Positions 46,412 to 58,368 of a stretch of DNA of 64,000 nucleotides are shown here, in pieces. Source of the DNA: Dendrocalamus latiflorus (taxonomy: Eukaryota; Streptophyta; Magnoliopsida; Poales; Poaceae); assembly GCA_017311315.1 (NCBI GenBank), contig CM029658.1, positions 27,018,629-27,082,628 of the forward strand, given 5' to 3'. The position numbers and the translations under genes are program-made. Position 1 is the stretch's first letter, and every line of letters begins with the position of its first letter. The notes under the pieces are model-generated. The model saw only the letters and a program-made list of their open reading frames with translations. It had not been told where the DNA came from and searched no databases.

Positions 46412-48852
46412 TATGGTTATCAGACCTGGACCGCCCCCGGCGGTTGGACCGAAAAAACCCAGACCCAGAAAGTACGCCGAGCCAGGCATGCTCACAAGAC
46501 CGCCGATGAAGTTGACCTGGAAAAACCCGGTCGACCCGGCCGGGTTTTATGTGAATCGGCTGACCTGGCCGGGTTTTATTCATGAGACCAAAAGACATAA
46601 ATACCCTCAAATTAAATAAATTCTCAAGAGAAAACCGATGGGCAAAATTGTCTTTTGGGATATGAGCTACTAGCTAGGGTTTTTTTCACTTTTTGACTTA
46701 CCCTTTGGCCATTTTACCCAGCCATGCGCCCATTGCGCCGCTGCCACTGAGCCAGTCGCCTCCACACTCTACAGTCCACACCGGCACTCCAGCACGGTCT
46801 TCCACACTAGCGCTCCACCTCCAACCAGCAGGGCTCCTCCAGCGGCAGGCCATCCTCTTCCCGCCGCGCCGCGCCCTCCCCCGCCTGTGGTGCTCTACGG
46901 CTCTGCCTGCTGTCGGTGCCCGCGACAGTGTGACCAACTGGACTTCCATTTCTTCCATCCCTTGCGAGGCTGCGATTGGTCAGATCTGAACCCTCCCCCC
47001 TCGAACTTCTGATTTTCAAATGCATCTCTTGCCGCCGCTGAGGATTTAGCTTAACTCTGCTATTTTCATTACCTCAGGAGGGGAAAGTAAGATCGGTATC
47101 TCGCATCTCTCGTCGTTGGTTGCATCTCCTTCCCCACGCGCTAGCCGTTGGCTTCATCTCATCCAGTCCTCCCCACGTGTGATTGCTAATGTAAGTTCTT
47201 GATGCTTCCGGTCTGTTGTTATTTGTTATCTTGGATTAGGAGGTACCAACTAGATGATCATAAGGTTGATAGCACAGAATGCCATAGATAGCACAAAATT
47301 GCCACTGCTCAATCGTTTTCTTTCACTTCTTATGAAGATACTATTGTTTGGAACTTTCGTTCTTCGTTCTGGTAATAAAATCCTAACTTACTCAGATTAT
47401 CAAAACTTAAGAATTAAGATGCAGTGATGCGGGATTCGCTTGTCAAATATAATCAGATTATCAGAACTTAAGAGTTAAGATGCAATGATGCATTGCAGCA
47501 GCCGCTTTATCTTGCTAGTTCAGATTATTAGAAATTAAGAATGCGGGATTCACTTGTTTTGCACTTTTGTTTAATTTTCATACACATGCTATTAGAAATT
47601 AGAATTAAACATACAGATGTGGATCCAAAAAGCAGGGTTTTAGCCAAGCATCCTAGATACAGCTGGCATTTGAAACATTGTTCCATTTACATGTCATACT
47701 GTCTTCTTTTCTTATTTTCTGCACCTACTGATGCAAGAAGCTCCTCTAAATTACGGTGATTCTGACATTCTGAGGGCATGTGTAATGTGTATACTTGTTT
47801 ATTGGAGAATCCGTGTCCAACTTTTACGAATTAATTTGACTACTATGTTTATATAGTAATTGGACTGTTTCAGTGAATGCAAGAATATTCTCTTGTCTTG
47901 CCCAAAAACAGAAACAGAAAATTCAAGAATATGACCTCTTCAAATGTTTGTATTCATATGATAAACTCTCTTGTTGTAGCCTCTTTTTTTTGTGTTAACA
48001 TATAAATCATGATGCTGTGAGGATGAATAAAAAATGTAGGTATGGTTTGGTGTGTTTGGATGCCAAGCGAATTTGTCTGTTAGTATGATATCTAGGGACA
48101 AATATATATACACAAGCCAGATATTCTTTAATTTACTGCTGACTCAAATAGTAGGGCATAATATATATGTCCAGTTGTTGCATGCTGCTACCATTAAACT
48201 GTAAACTCTATTTCAAATTTTCCATTCTTTTGTTTTCAGGTGAGCTCAATTTGGATGACATTCTTCAAAATGATGTTGAATAAGATGGAGTCAGCAATGA
48301 AGAAATTGACGGAGGTAAGGCTGATGCAATTGTTGGAGAAGATATGGACATTGCAGATCATGAGGACCCATCTCAACATCTGTAGTCTGATGACCATGAG
48401 CCATGGGAACCTACCCTTGATTGAAAGTTTGAAACTACAAACCTGTTATTCACTTATTTGCCTACAGATTGTTAGCTACAACAATGTATTTAATCTTGTG
48501 ACTGCACCACGTTATTGCTTGATTTCATCTTACCGACTTATGTGCGACTTTATTGCTTATTGGTCATGGACTGATGGCCAGGCTCATTGAATCACACTAT
48601 CAATGGCTATGCTATTTGTCATTTAGTTTTTAGTATTGCTTATTGGCTATGGTTCTATAATTCTATTATTGTAATGTTGATTTTTCCCTATTTTTTGAGA
48701 GATATATACTTATAAAAAATTTAATTTAAATACATGCGATCCGACCACCGGGTCACTTATGCGGTCCATCCGATGACCCACCGGTTTGACCACTAGGTCA
48801 GTGAACCGAGATTTTGGCCGGGTCACTGACCGGTCCGGGTTTGATAACATTG
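46412..48852 (+). mobile_element. Deleted hAT-type element, about 2.4 kb
   Basis: The ends are TATGGTTATCAGACCTGGAC and, inverted, CAATGTTATCAAACCCGGAC. The flanks are CTTAAAAG (46404-46411) and GTTAAAAG (48853-48860), an 8-bp duplication with one mismatch. Subterminal regions are rich in ccgggtc / gacccgg words. An exon-like block after ttttgttttcag at 48240-48425 reads, with two in-frame stops, as an acidic tail (ELNLDDILQNDVE, IVGEDMDIADHEDPSQHL). That could be the end of a lost transposase. No catalytic domain remains. Confidence 0.72.
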
Positions 48853-48977
48853 GTTAAAAGTCATAGGTAGTAACCTAAAAATATGGCCTAGGTCTACTCG
48901 GTATGCTTCGAGAGCGAGAGGAGAGAGAAGCTGGAGTCATGCAAAGGGGTGACAGTAATAAATGGTGGATGAGAGCA

Positions 48978-49329
48978 GGAAAACATTTCCGGGGATAAAG
49001 ATTTCGTGCCCCACCGAAATTTGGAAATTTCGGGAATTTTCGAAAAATTCTTTCGAAAATTTTTAATTTTAAAATTTGAATTTTTTTAATAGAAATGAAA
49101 AACAAAAAAAAGAGTGTTAGTTTTGGGGTTTGAACTCTAGACCTACTCAGCAATCACCATATTTACCACTAGGCTAGCTAGATACTTCTTGCCTCATATT
49201 GGTTAAGAAATCTAATTAAACTCTAAATTTTGAACCGAAATTGACTGTTCTTTTTATATTTCGGAACCCTCCGAAATTACCAAAATTCGGCAAAATTCGC
49301 CGAAATTCGGCCGAAATTTTATTCCCTGG
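48978..49329. mobile_element. hAT-type MITE, about 350 bp
   Basis: The direct repeat ATGAGAGC (extendable to TGGATGAGAGC) flanks it at 48970-48977 and 49330-49337. The ends are AGGAAAACATTTCCGGGG and, inverted, CCAGGGAATAAAATTTCGG. The subterminal regions repeat 'cgaaatttcgg'-type words. It is non-coding. Confidence 0.75.
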
Positions 49330-49399
49330 ATGAGAGCGCATGTAGGTTTGTTGCTTCTGGCTGTATTTTTGTTTTCTTATGGATGTGGATAGCACGGTC

Positions 49400-49790
49400 T
49401 GTCACCTTATTATCTTCAGTTGAGCAGATGGAACTTTCTTCTTTCGCAGGAGGATAACAAGATACTACTCCACTGCACAAGAAGCAGCAGGCTTGGACGA
49501 GGTGGCCGCGACGAGCAGCGTGACGGCCGGGATGGTGGACAGGAGCAGCGGAAGCATAACAAGAAAAAAAAAAGCTGCAACGACTCCTTTGCGCCGGTGC
49601 TGGTGCGGTGGCGGTGATGGTGGCAGCGGCGATCCGGTGGCGTACGTCGCGGAGGAGCTTGAGCATCGAAAGAGGATTCTGTTTCTCTTGCGCTGTAAAA
49701 GTTTTTACAGGAGCCATGAAGCACGAGTAGTACGCAAGAGAAGCCACGAAATGCAATGCCATGTGTATCCACGCAAGAGAAGCTGCAGTA
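49400..49790 (-). other. Unassigned gene fragment
   Basis: Minus-strand frames from 49762 (MALHFVASLAYYSC) and 49772 stay open, and the first contains 'MLKLLRDVRHRI'. The MLKLLR coding string is shared with about 46110. A long plus-strand frame (49493-49921) overlaps, so coding strand and reality are uncertain. GC-rich sequence at 49490-49660 explains part of the openness. Confidence 0.3.
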
Positions 49791-49921
49791 TGCTAGCTGC
49801 CCTGTGCATGTTCTTAGATCACTCGCGTCGGACAGACGTTTTTCCTGCTGAAGGAATCAAAGAAACATTACAGACTTGTTCAGGTAAAACACTGGACGAA
49901 CCAAGGACAACAAAATCATAG

Positions 49922-51131
49922 TGGCGCAGCGGAAGCGTGGTGGGCCCATAACCCACAGGTCCCAGGATCGCTGGGCTTTCGTAGTCTTTTTTTTTTCAAT
50001 GTGATTTTTTTTACTTCTCTAACGGCGTTTCTTGGTATCATGTCCTGATTACTCATCTACAGGCTTTCCTTTCTGAACAGGGAAAAAATGTTTAGAACCT
50101 ATTAATCCGGCGTACTTTTTTTTTTGCCAAGAACAAGGGGTGACTTATTACCGACTTGCGTATACATGCCACAACATATTGGATTAACCTTTGTAGCTCC
50201 CGAGAGTTTCCCGCTAAGAATTAAGGAAAAACTCAATCCTGTTGTAACACGGGCTTAATTGTATGAGCACTCCCTAATGAAAAGCAAGTCCATCAGACCA
50301 TTCACCTAATTTGTCCTATATTGCTTAGCTTATCATGAATGTAATATCCTCTTCCTATATAAAGAAAGACAGAGAATTCTTATTGTATTGTACATACTAT
50401 TTATGGACAAGGTCAATAAAGTTGAGAGACCCTTTCGAAACCATATTCATCTACTTTTTGTTGGAACTTTGAGTGCCGGCAAATCAAACTTAACCAACCG
50501 TTCCGCACCTGGTCCGCTGGTAGGCTGCACTCCACTTCTAACAAAGTTGCTCGAATAAAGTCGTCGGTGTGTATCACGTTGAGAACTTTCCTTCCAATAG
50601 GAAAAAAAAACAAACTCACATTTTTCTTCATTAATTAATCAATACGGAATTGTAATGCATATTTGCATTCCTGCGAGGCAAGATGCATATGGATAGTACG
50701 TAGGCGTGCTAAGCGGATAAAACTACTTTATTCAATACGATATAAATATGGTTAAGATTTTTATCTAATTAATAGTTTACCTTCTATTTAAATTCGTATT
50801 TGTAACAAAAAATATGGTTGAGGTTTTTTCATTTGAATTGTTATATTTTCGGAGCTTGTCCGAGTTATTCGTATTCATATTGAAATTCAATGAAGCACTA
50901 TTTGTATTTATTACAGAATGTCTAACAAGTTGACATATTTTTAAAATTTAATGTGAACTGATGTTTCTTTAAGATAAATCAATGCATTACAATGATTAAC
51001 TGCACTATGTATAAGGTTAAAATATCCTCAATATCTTGCCACTACAATTATTTGAATACTTGCATCTAACTGAATTGAATAGATATTCATTGATGTTTGT
51101 TTTAAAAAGCACGAATAGATATGTGATGTGG
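49922..51131. other. AT-rich intergenic DNA
   Basis: A 72-codon minus-strand frame at 50631-50413 (GRKVLNVIHTDDFIRATLLE...) has coding-like composition but no recognised family. The rest shows no gene, terminal repeat or RNA. Confidence 0.3.
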
Positions 51132-51827
51132 TGGTGATCGTTTTGACTTCAGCTTTTAGCTTCCGGCTTATTTTTCACTATTCATAAATTTCATCTTTTT
51201 TTGAACTTTTGGCTTTTTGTTGAGCTTTTTTGCCGATTCTTTTTTCCCGTATTTGTTTGTATTATATGTAATGGGCTAACATATTTTTTATATTTTTTAA
51301 TTTTTTTAAATTTAATTATGCTAAATAAGCCTTTGTCAGCTATAGTGTTTTTTCAATCAGCTATAGTGTTTTTCAGCCATAAACCACCAAAAAAGCCCAA
51401 ATGATCACCAGAATGTCGTGGTAGTGTGGAAAGACCACCATTCCATTTTTCGCAGCATACTTTTGCCCTCCATACTGTGTCGTGTAGTGTGGGAAGACCA
51501 TCATTTGATTGTATTCCATCTGACACCCCTGATCATTATTGGTAGTTATGGCTGTGATCGTTTTGGTTTCAGCTTTTAGCTTCTGACTTATTTTTTACTA
51601 TTCATAAATTTCGTCTTTTTCTGAACTTTTGGCTTTTTGTTGAGCTTTTTGCCGGTTCTTTTTTTCCCGTATTTGTTTGTATTATACGTAATGGGCTAAC
51701 ATATTTTTTTTAATTTTTTAAATTTAATTATGCTAAATAAGCCTCTGTCAGCTACAATATTTTTCAGCCAGCTATAGTGCTTTTCAGCGATAAGCCACCA
51801 AAAATAAGCCCAAATGATCACCACCAA
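51132..51827. repeat. Pair of ~280-bp MITEs of one family
   Basis: Copies at 51132-51411 and 51553-51827 are about 90 percent alike and in the same orientation. Both begin gtgatcgtttt, contain cccgtatttgtttgtattat and taatgggctaacatat, and end cccaaatgatcacc. The ends are imperfect inverted repeats (ggtgatcgttttg and caaatgatcacc). A 140-bp spacer separates them. Target duplications are unclear. Confidence 0.75.
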
Positions 51828-52940
51828 ACCTACGCACTCACCTTTTGTGGTACACTCATGCACTACACTCTTGTTTAATTTGGCACTAAATCATTGCGAT
51901 TTTTTTTAAAAAACTAGATGACGAACTTCTCAATTTATTCTACTTGTATATAATATTTATAGTTCAAATTTATTTTGTACTAAAAGTAACAAAAATAGTA
52001 AAATGTGATAAATGATAAATCAAAAGGAAAAAAAAAGACAAATGCTACTATTCAAACAGCAAACCTGCCTTTTTCTGTATCATGTACATATTTTGAATTT
52101 AAAACTGAAATTATGAAGGATGCTAGTACACTCTACAAACTACATAATCAAATTTTTAGGAAAATTTTTATTATAATTTGGCGTGCAAACCGAAAGGCAG
52201 GTGCATAAGTATACCAGCATCACCAAGGTGAGTGCATAGGATGTGTTGTCAATTGAAGTAGCCAAAAAATGCTGGCCTGAGGGGTAAGAATATATTTTTT
52301 CTACATTACAAGGAAGACGTATACGCATACATACCACTGCACACCACACACGCAAGTGCACCCCTATAGCACATGCCTAGACTAACAGAGGCTGGAGACA
52401 AATCTGCAACTTTACAAAGTTTTTAATGAAACACACTCACGCATGTGCGTAAAGTGGGTATTGAGATTCGAACTATGATGGGTGGAGTCGTACACCCACA
52501 ACTCTCATAAAAGGCGATTCTTAGCTAGGTAGCTATCCTTTCCATGAAACTCTATTAAGTGGTAGAACACTGTCTCACAGTGATTTAATTTGTTGCGAAC
52601 AAATGTATAGGAAGTGCTTTAATTAATTTGTTGTGGGCATGTTTAAGCTTACAAAGATCAGTCCGATTTTTTAGGTGGTTTCGGATAACATTTGATGCAA
52701 TCACATGTTTGTTACTAATCGGACAAAACAGACTTTTTCGATAATACAAAATACACTATCAAAAAAGAATTTATGTTTTGACTATTTTAAGTTCTATGCT
52801 AACAAGAGATGCAGCTCCAACCTTTAGATTCTTCAACCATATATGGAAAAAGTTATAAATGCATATTTATATTGCAATTATTTTTATGGCAAATTTATTC
52901 AAATTTCTTTGCCATCAACTTTCGATATCGAGAGAGAGAG
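51828..52940. other. AT-rich DNA, no gene seen
   Basis: Only short random frames are present. The last part (52905-52955) has a (GA)n tract followed by C-rich leader-like sequence that leads into the THP1-like exon. Confidence 0.4.
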
Positions 52941-54049
52941 AGAGCAGTGAACTTGGTAAGCCGTTCCATCCCTCGTCACACGCACCTACTCGCCGCTGAT
53001 CTCCAAACCCCAAACTCCAACACTATTGCCGCCATCGCCACTGCTGCACCGGAGATGCGGCATACCTGAGCATGGGCGAGGCACACCGCCGCATTGCTGA
53101 CTACCTCTCTGTGACGACTCGTGTTATTACCATGGGGTAATAACGCTAATCAACGGATTATTATTCGTTTTAACCGATAGAACATCGCTCTAACGAATAA
53201 TAAGCCATCAGAGCGATGCAGCAGAACAATAATTAGAGACAAAACACGATATTACAAGAATATCGCCACGCAGGGCTAAAATTTATTACAAAGCCTCAAG
53301 GGCTTAAATATTACAATTTTTAGACAAATTATTCTCTGACTACTTTCTATCCAAAACGACTCTACACGGAGTGTCCACCTTGTACCCACTGTGTTCCGAG
53401 TCCATGGTAGTCCATCCAGGTAGCTTCCTCCTGACCTTAGCTATCCTCTGAACTGACATGCTCCTAAGCAAAGGGGGAGATAATAGCAAGGGTGAATACA
53501 GAAGTACTCAGCAAGCGTTATAATACAAAATGCATAAAATGCCCATTCTTTACACTTGTAGGAATCTCAATTCCTCTCTTCAGTCTCGTGTTCATTCTTA
53601 ACACTCTTTTTCATCATCCATGTCATTTCCATGACTTATAGAAAATAAGGTTTGTTGGTTTTGAAAGAAGTCTGATTTATTAATTTAGAAAACTACTGAA
53701 CATACGCATGAACAGCAAAAACCCCCATAAGTTTCCGTAATTCTCCTTTCCCGGAGACAGGCATGAATTCATGATTTGGATAGCATTGCGCAAGCTTGTA
53801 TCACTTTACCCATCACCACTCTTGATCCTGGTGGCTCATGGTTCTCCGCAATTCCTTAGATGCGGCGCCCAGATCAGAGTACAGTACGTTTGCATCTATC
53901 TCAGTAATTATATCTCCACCCAGTTACTCACAATCGGTAGCCTGGAGCGGTGTACCACTCTCACGCAGACCCACCGAAAGCGACATTAACTGTTGGTTGG
54001 GGCGGTTCCTGACCATCTCCCAACACTCCACGGCGTAATATATCGCCCA

Positions 54050-54190
54050 TCGCTTACCCGTTGCTGATAACAAACCAGTCTTGGGTTCTTGCGATCCGCC
54101 TCACCCGTTGCTGATAACGAACCAGTCTTGGGTTGCGTGAGGCTGTGGATAGCCCACCTTGCTGATAACGAACCAGTCTTGTGGGTTCCA
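54050..54190. repeat. Three-copy ~50-bp repeat in the giant element
   Basis: The phrase 'ttgctgataacgaaccagtc' followed by ttg occurs three times at about 54060, 54110 and 54160, one with a single change. No function is suggested. Confidence 0.85.
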
Positions 54191-56186
54191 CTCCCTAACT
54201 AATACTTACCCATGTGGAGAATATAATACTTTGATAGAGCTACTAGTCTGTCCGTCAGTACGGGATGTTGGTTGATACGGTTTGGTACGGTCTGTTCACA
54301 CGGACGAAGTTGATAATCCCTTATATTCTATTCCTATGCAGAGATCCCTCACCTGCCCCACTTGTCACCTGCCCTGGCAACCTCTGCCCACCTTCTTACT
54401 CAGGTGGCCAACTGCTCCATCAGTTGCCAACCATCTCTTTTCTCTTATCTTTTATACCATTGCATGAGTTAAATATTTTTATTTCTTTCATGCAGGGTGA
54501 TACTAGATTAATACAAAAATACTTGTTTTATGGAATATATTCCGAAGCTTTGATCAAAGGAATGCTTGCCTGAACTTTAACCATATACTCGGATTCACGT
54601 GGGATCAGATGAAGTCACTCCCGTAGCTTGGATCTGCGTCTGCAATTAAAATACGTCGACTATGGCTTAATTTATGAAAACATAATAAATGACGAGGTGT
54701 AGTCGTGCTTGTGCTCCTAAGGTAGGACTTAGCTCAACTTAACCTGATCGTGGTTAGCCCTAATTAACTCGTATTCTATCCTCGTCACCTAACGTTATTT
54801 TATTAGCATGAGTTGGGTTGTTTACTTAAAAGTTAAACTCCATCTTTTGTTGATTTCTAATTATCTATCCTTGCGCTATGATACAATATATATACGCGTA
54901 CCATTATTGGCGACAATTAATTCTAGTTGCTCTCGCGCATGCAATCGCCTCTAATTCATTTTAGGTCTTAGGGTTACTCAAATACCTTTTCTCGTGCTAG
55001 TACGTGTGACGAGTTAAATTATAAATCCAAGAGAAAAGGGTTCTTAATTAATCCGTTACTTAATTCTTTAATTGAACTATACTCAGGTGTCCTTATGGGA
55101 TTCCTAAATTTTATTTTAGTCATTAGCATATTTTTACAACTTAACTGCTATTTAAATCGCCGCGTATAATTCTCATCGCTACGCGAAATCTTATATCGAC
55201 ACGTACTATTGTAAATCAGCGCGTGCTATTCTGATCGTCACAAACAGTTTTAAATCTTCTAATGGCTATGAATTATAATTCAGACTACTTATTAATGGAT
55301 CCTACCGTTTATAATCAACTAATAGAATTTAACTGGGCATTTAAATGTACAATAGAATGATCTAAATTATATTATGATCATTTACTTCGCACGCGTACAA
55401 ATTCCAGCCTATGGGCATCATTTGACTTATCTACCATAAACAAAATATTTACTAAGATAGTTATGTGATTTAACACTATCTAGGTTAATTAGGTATTTTA
55501 GTTATGATCCCGAATGATTTAATTAGCGATACATCAATGAAATCGGTACATGCTACGCTTTTATCCTACAGATGGCAATTCATGAATTCTAACCATTGCA
55601 AATACTGATTAGTGGGTTTCTATTATTTAGATGAGCTTAACCAATTTATCTGTGTATTTAAGTCTATAACAAAATGGTCTAAGACTACAATACCTAAATG
55701 TAATCTTTACGCTTACCAGTCTAATTGACTACACATGGATTTAATATACTTGCTTACTAGTTTTAACCCATTGACGGTATTAAACTTATTATAACAACTG
55801 AAGAAATATTCTGGAATTCTATGATTTGATCTATAATGTCGAGGAGATAACAGGGCCTAATTAATTAAGCGACTTCTACAAAATGTGATCGCAGGGCTTC
55901 TAGGTTTTCGTTTAATTTCTAAAGGAATTTCTATTACGTTGATATAGCTAATATTCATTTACAGGGTTCCTAAAGTACATGCAGTTAATTTATTTAACTT
56001 TGACGAATCTGCTATAGCAAGGTTGTTACAATATATGCTTAGGAGTATCCCTAAATTTGGCAATCTATTCTGCACATTCTTTTATTTCTCCTAATTTATT
56101 TTACCTTTCCCCTTTTTCTTCCCTATTTTCCTTTTTTTTCCACCTTCTCTCGGTTTCCCTTTTTTTGCTCTTCATCTCTTCCACCG

Positions 56187-56250
56187 ATGGCTGTGTATAT
56201 CCCTCGTGGATATAGAGGCTGGATTTTATATCCTTTATCTAAAAAAAAAA
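56187..56250 (+). mobile_element. 5'-truncated LINE tail, about 64 bp
   Basis: The direct repeat ATCTCTTCCACCG (13 bp, 56174-56186 and 56251-56263) flanks a short segment ending tcctttatctaaaaaaaaaa. The poly-A tail and 13-bp duplication mark a target-primed retroposition. The segment (tatccctcgtggatatagag) resembles 3' ends of grass L1-type LINEs. It creates a false ATG frame at 56187. Confidence 0.82.
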
Positions 56251-56263
56251 ATCTCTTCCACCG

Positions 56264-57450
56264 ACGCCTCAACTTCCTCCTCCCCCGCCTCCTTATTCTC
56301 TCGGCGCCTCTCTCTTCTTCCGATTTCCCTCACCCCGGTGCCGTCCTGGGTCTCCAGCGCCGCTCCGGTTCGGCTCCTCCTCCCCCGTCTAAACGCCTCC
56401 ACTGCCGGTCCCTTGCGCTCCCTCTGCTCCTGGGCTTCTCTCCCCTCGCGCCGTCGGTTCCGGTTGCGCCGAGCCGCTTAGCGCCGCCTGGCCATCCTTG
56501 CCGCGCCGCACGGTTGCGCACGGCGTGATGCCGCCGGATCCGTGGCCTAGGGCCCGGATCTGGCACTCCCTCGAATCCGACCCGGTTTGCAGTTGATTTG
56601 GTTGTTATTTTGTTTTGATTCTCATGGATTTGCTCCCGATGTGCTAGGTATGGAGGTGTGCTGCCCCGGACTAGTCATGGTCGGCTTGAGCCGCCGCACG
56701 CCGGGGGAGTGCGCCGTGGCCGCCGGCTGTGACTGCGCCGGTGGTAGCACGCCGCCGCCGCCTCCATCTACGGTGAGCTCACTCCTTCCCCCTTTACTCT
56801 ACTTCTCTAGCCCGGTTGATAGGTATGGTGTGGTTCCCTAGCACTTCATGGTGCTTGATGGTTTGATGTTCAAGTTGTGCATGTGTGTTGAGAATGTACT
56901 TGATGGTTGTGATTTACCTCTACCGGTGTCGGATGTTGTTCGGATGAACTGGGCTGGAATGGCTGGCGGTTGTGGATGGCTTGTGCTCGAATGCCACTGG
57001 ACGGTCCCGGGGATGGCTCACTGTTTGCGGTTCTACTCCTTGCCACTGTGGTTGCTGTCGTTGGCTTGCGGTTGCTGGACTGTGGTTCTCCTACTGCCGT
57101 CACGGTCGCCTTGCTCCCGTCGGCTTGCCGTGCCTTCACCTCCCTGGCCTTCGGCTCCACTCGGTGGCTGGCTCCTCTGCGGTCTGGGGATTGGCTGGGG
57201 AGTGTTGGGGAATGCTTACCGTGCCTCTCGGTCTCTTGCGCTCTTTCCTTGGTTTGGCTATTGGTATATGGCAGTGGGATATTTTTAGCTGGCTATGTCG
57301 TGATTTTGGCCGGGAGAGTGTGCTGGCTGGAGGTGCTATCTCATCATGTTGTTTCTGGCCGTGTGCTATCTTGGCAATATGGTGCTATGTGGGCATAGTT
57401 TTGACAGATGTCTCTCGGTTGTGGTTTGGGCTTGGAAAATAGGATTATGG
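56264..57450. other. GC-rich segment inside the giant element
   Basis: C-rich sequence (56264-56560) followed by G/T-rich sequence leaves frames of 80-156 codons open. Translations are Ser/Pro- or Trp/Gly/Leu-rich with no family match. It could be a captured first exon and intron (a donor-like tacggtgagct lies near 56770) or LTR transcription-start sequence. No gene is called. Confidence 0.35.
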
Positions 57451-58368
57451 TATTTTTGGCTTTGCTTTAGTTGATCCCTATACTCAAAACAGGTTTGTAT
57501 AATAATAAAATACCGTGTGATGAGCCTATGGTTGTGAGAGGTGCCGATTGGCCCCCGGACGGTCAGGTATCTCCGTGAACGAATTACCCCGCCCGAAGTT
57601 AATCCTTAGGGCTCTGACGGCAATTCTCCCCTTTTTCCTATGTTTATTTTTATTTGTTCTTTTGTTCGGTCTTTTTCGGTATTATAATTACTGATTCGCT
57701 CACAAATGGAACGGCGATGTGGTGGCAGCTCGACGACATCTTCTAATATATGAAATGGTCTAAATTGTAATTCGGCTTTCTCTTACTATTGATGTATATC
57801 ACATAATGTAATTTCTATTCTCTGTTAGTTTTGGATGCAATGAATATGTGTGAGATGAACTTGGATGTAAATTAAATCATGTACTTCCTGACTGAATACA
57901 ATTATATTGCAACTGCTTAGTTTTTGCTATGGTTATTTAGTTAAGACAGGAAATTGTATATTCGTTGTAATTCGAATTGTCGCTATCATGTAATGCAATT
58001 CGTAATATTTTTATTTGATTTGATATACGTCCTAATTGTTGTTCAATGGATGTTATTGATTTTACTATATGCGGATTGTAATTATTTACTGTTTTACAAC
58101 GGGCTGTTATATATACTTTAATTGAGTTGACTACTTCTACTAGCCGCGCAACTAAATTTTCTTCGCTTTAGTCTATATAGTTTAATATCCGCCCTCGTCG
58201 ATAAAATGGTAAAACAACGTATTATTTTATTGCTCGTTGGTTTCAATTTATACGACTATGTACAAAATTTTAAATTCCCTCGTATTTTTAGATTCTTATT
58301 TACATAATTAATCATGTTTAACGTGGTAATTCGTTGCTTAAGGTTAATTAATAATGTGGGTTGTCACA
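57451..58368. other. AT-rich right end of the giant element
   Basis: AT-rich sequence with short random frames leads to the GGGTTGTCACA terminus. No gene, promoter or repeat of note is seen. Confidence 0.4.

Larger units (their letters stand above)
53110..58368. mobile_element. 5259-bp TG...CA element with 5-bp target duplication, probable giant solo LTR
   Basis: It starts TGTGACGACTCG and ends GGGTTGTCACA, with CTCTC at 53105-53109 and 58369-58373. Deleting it plus one CTCTC restores the THP1-like reading frame exactly, so the boundaries are firm. Length, TG...CA ends and a 5-bp duplication fit a solo LTR of a large Ty3-gypsy or LARD element. No coding domain, primer-binding site or polypurine tract was seen. 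A DNA transposon with TGTGACRAC ends is the alternative. Confidence 0.78.

Noticed and set aside
56187..57442. Frames of 84-156 codons in the GC-rich part of the giant element
   Set aside because: One starts inside a LINE tail, several overlap in different frames, and none resembles a known protein.
53110..58368. A Mutator-like element based on TGTGAC inverted ends
   Set aside because: The flanking duplication is 5 bp, not 9 bp, and the inverted similarity does not extend beyond about 9-12 bp.
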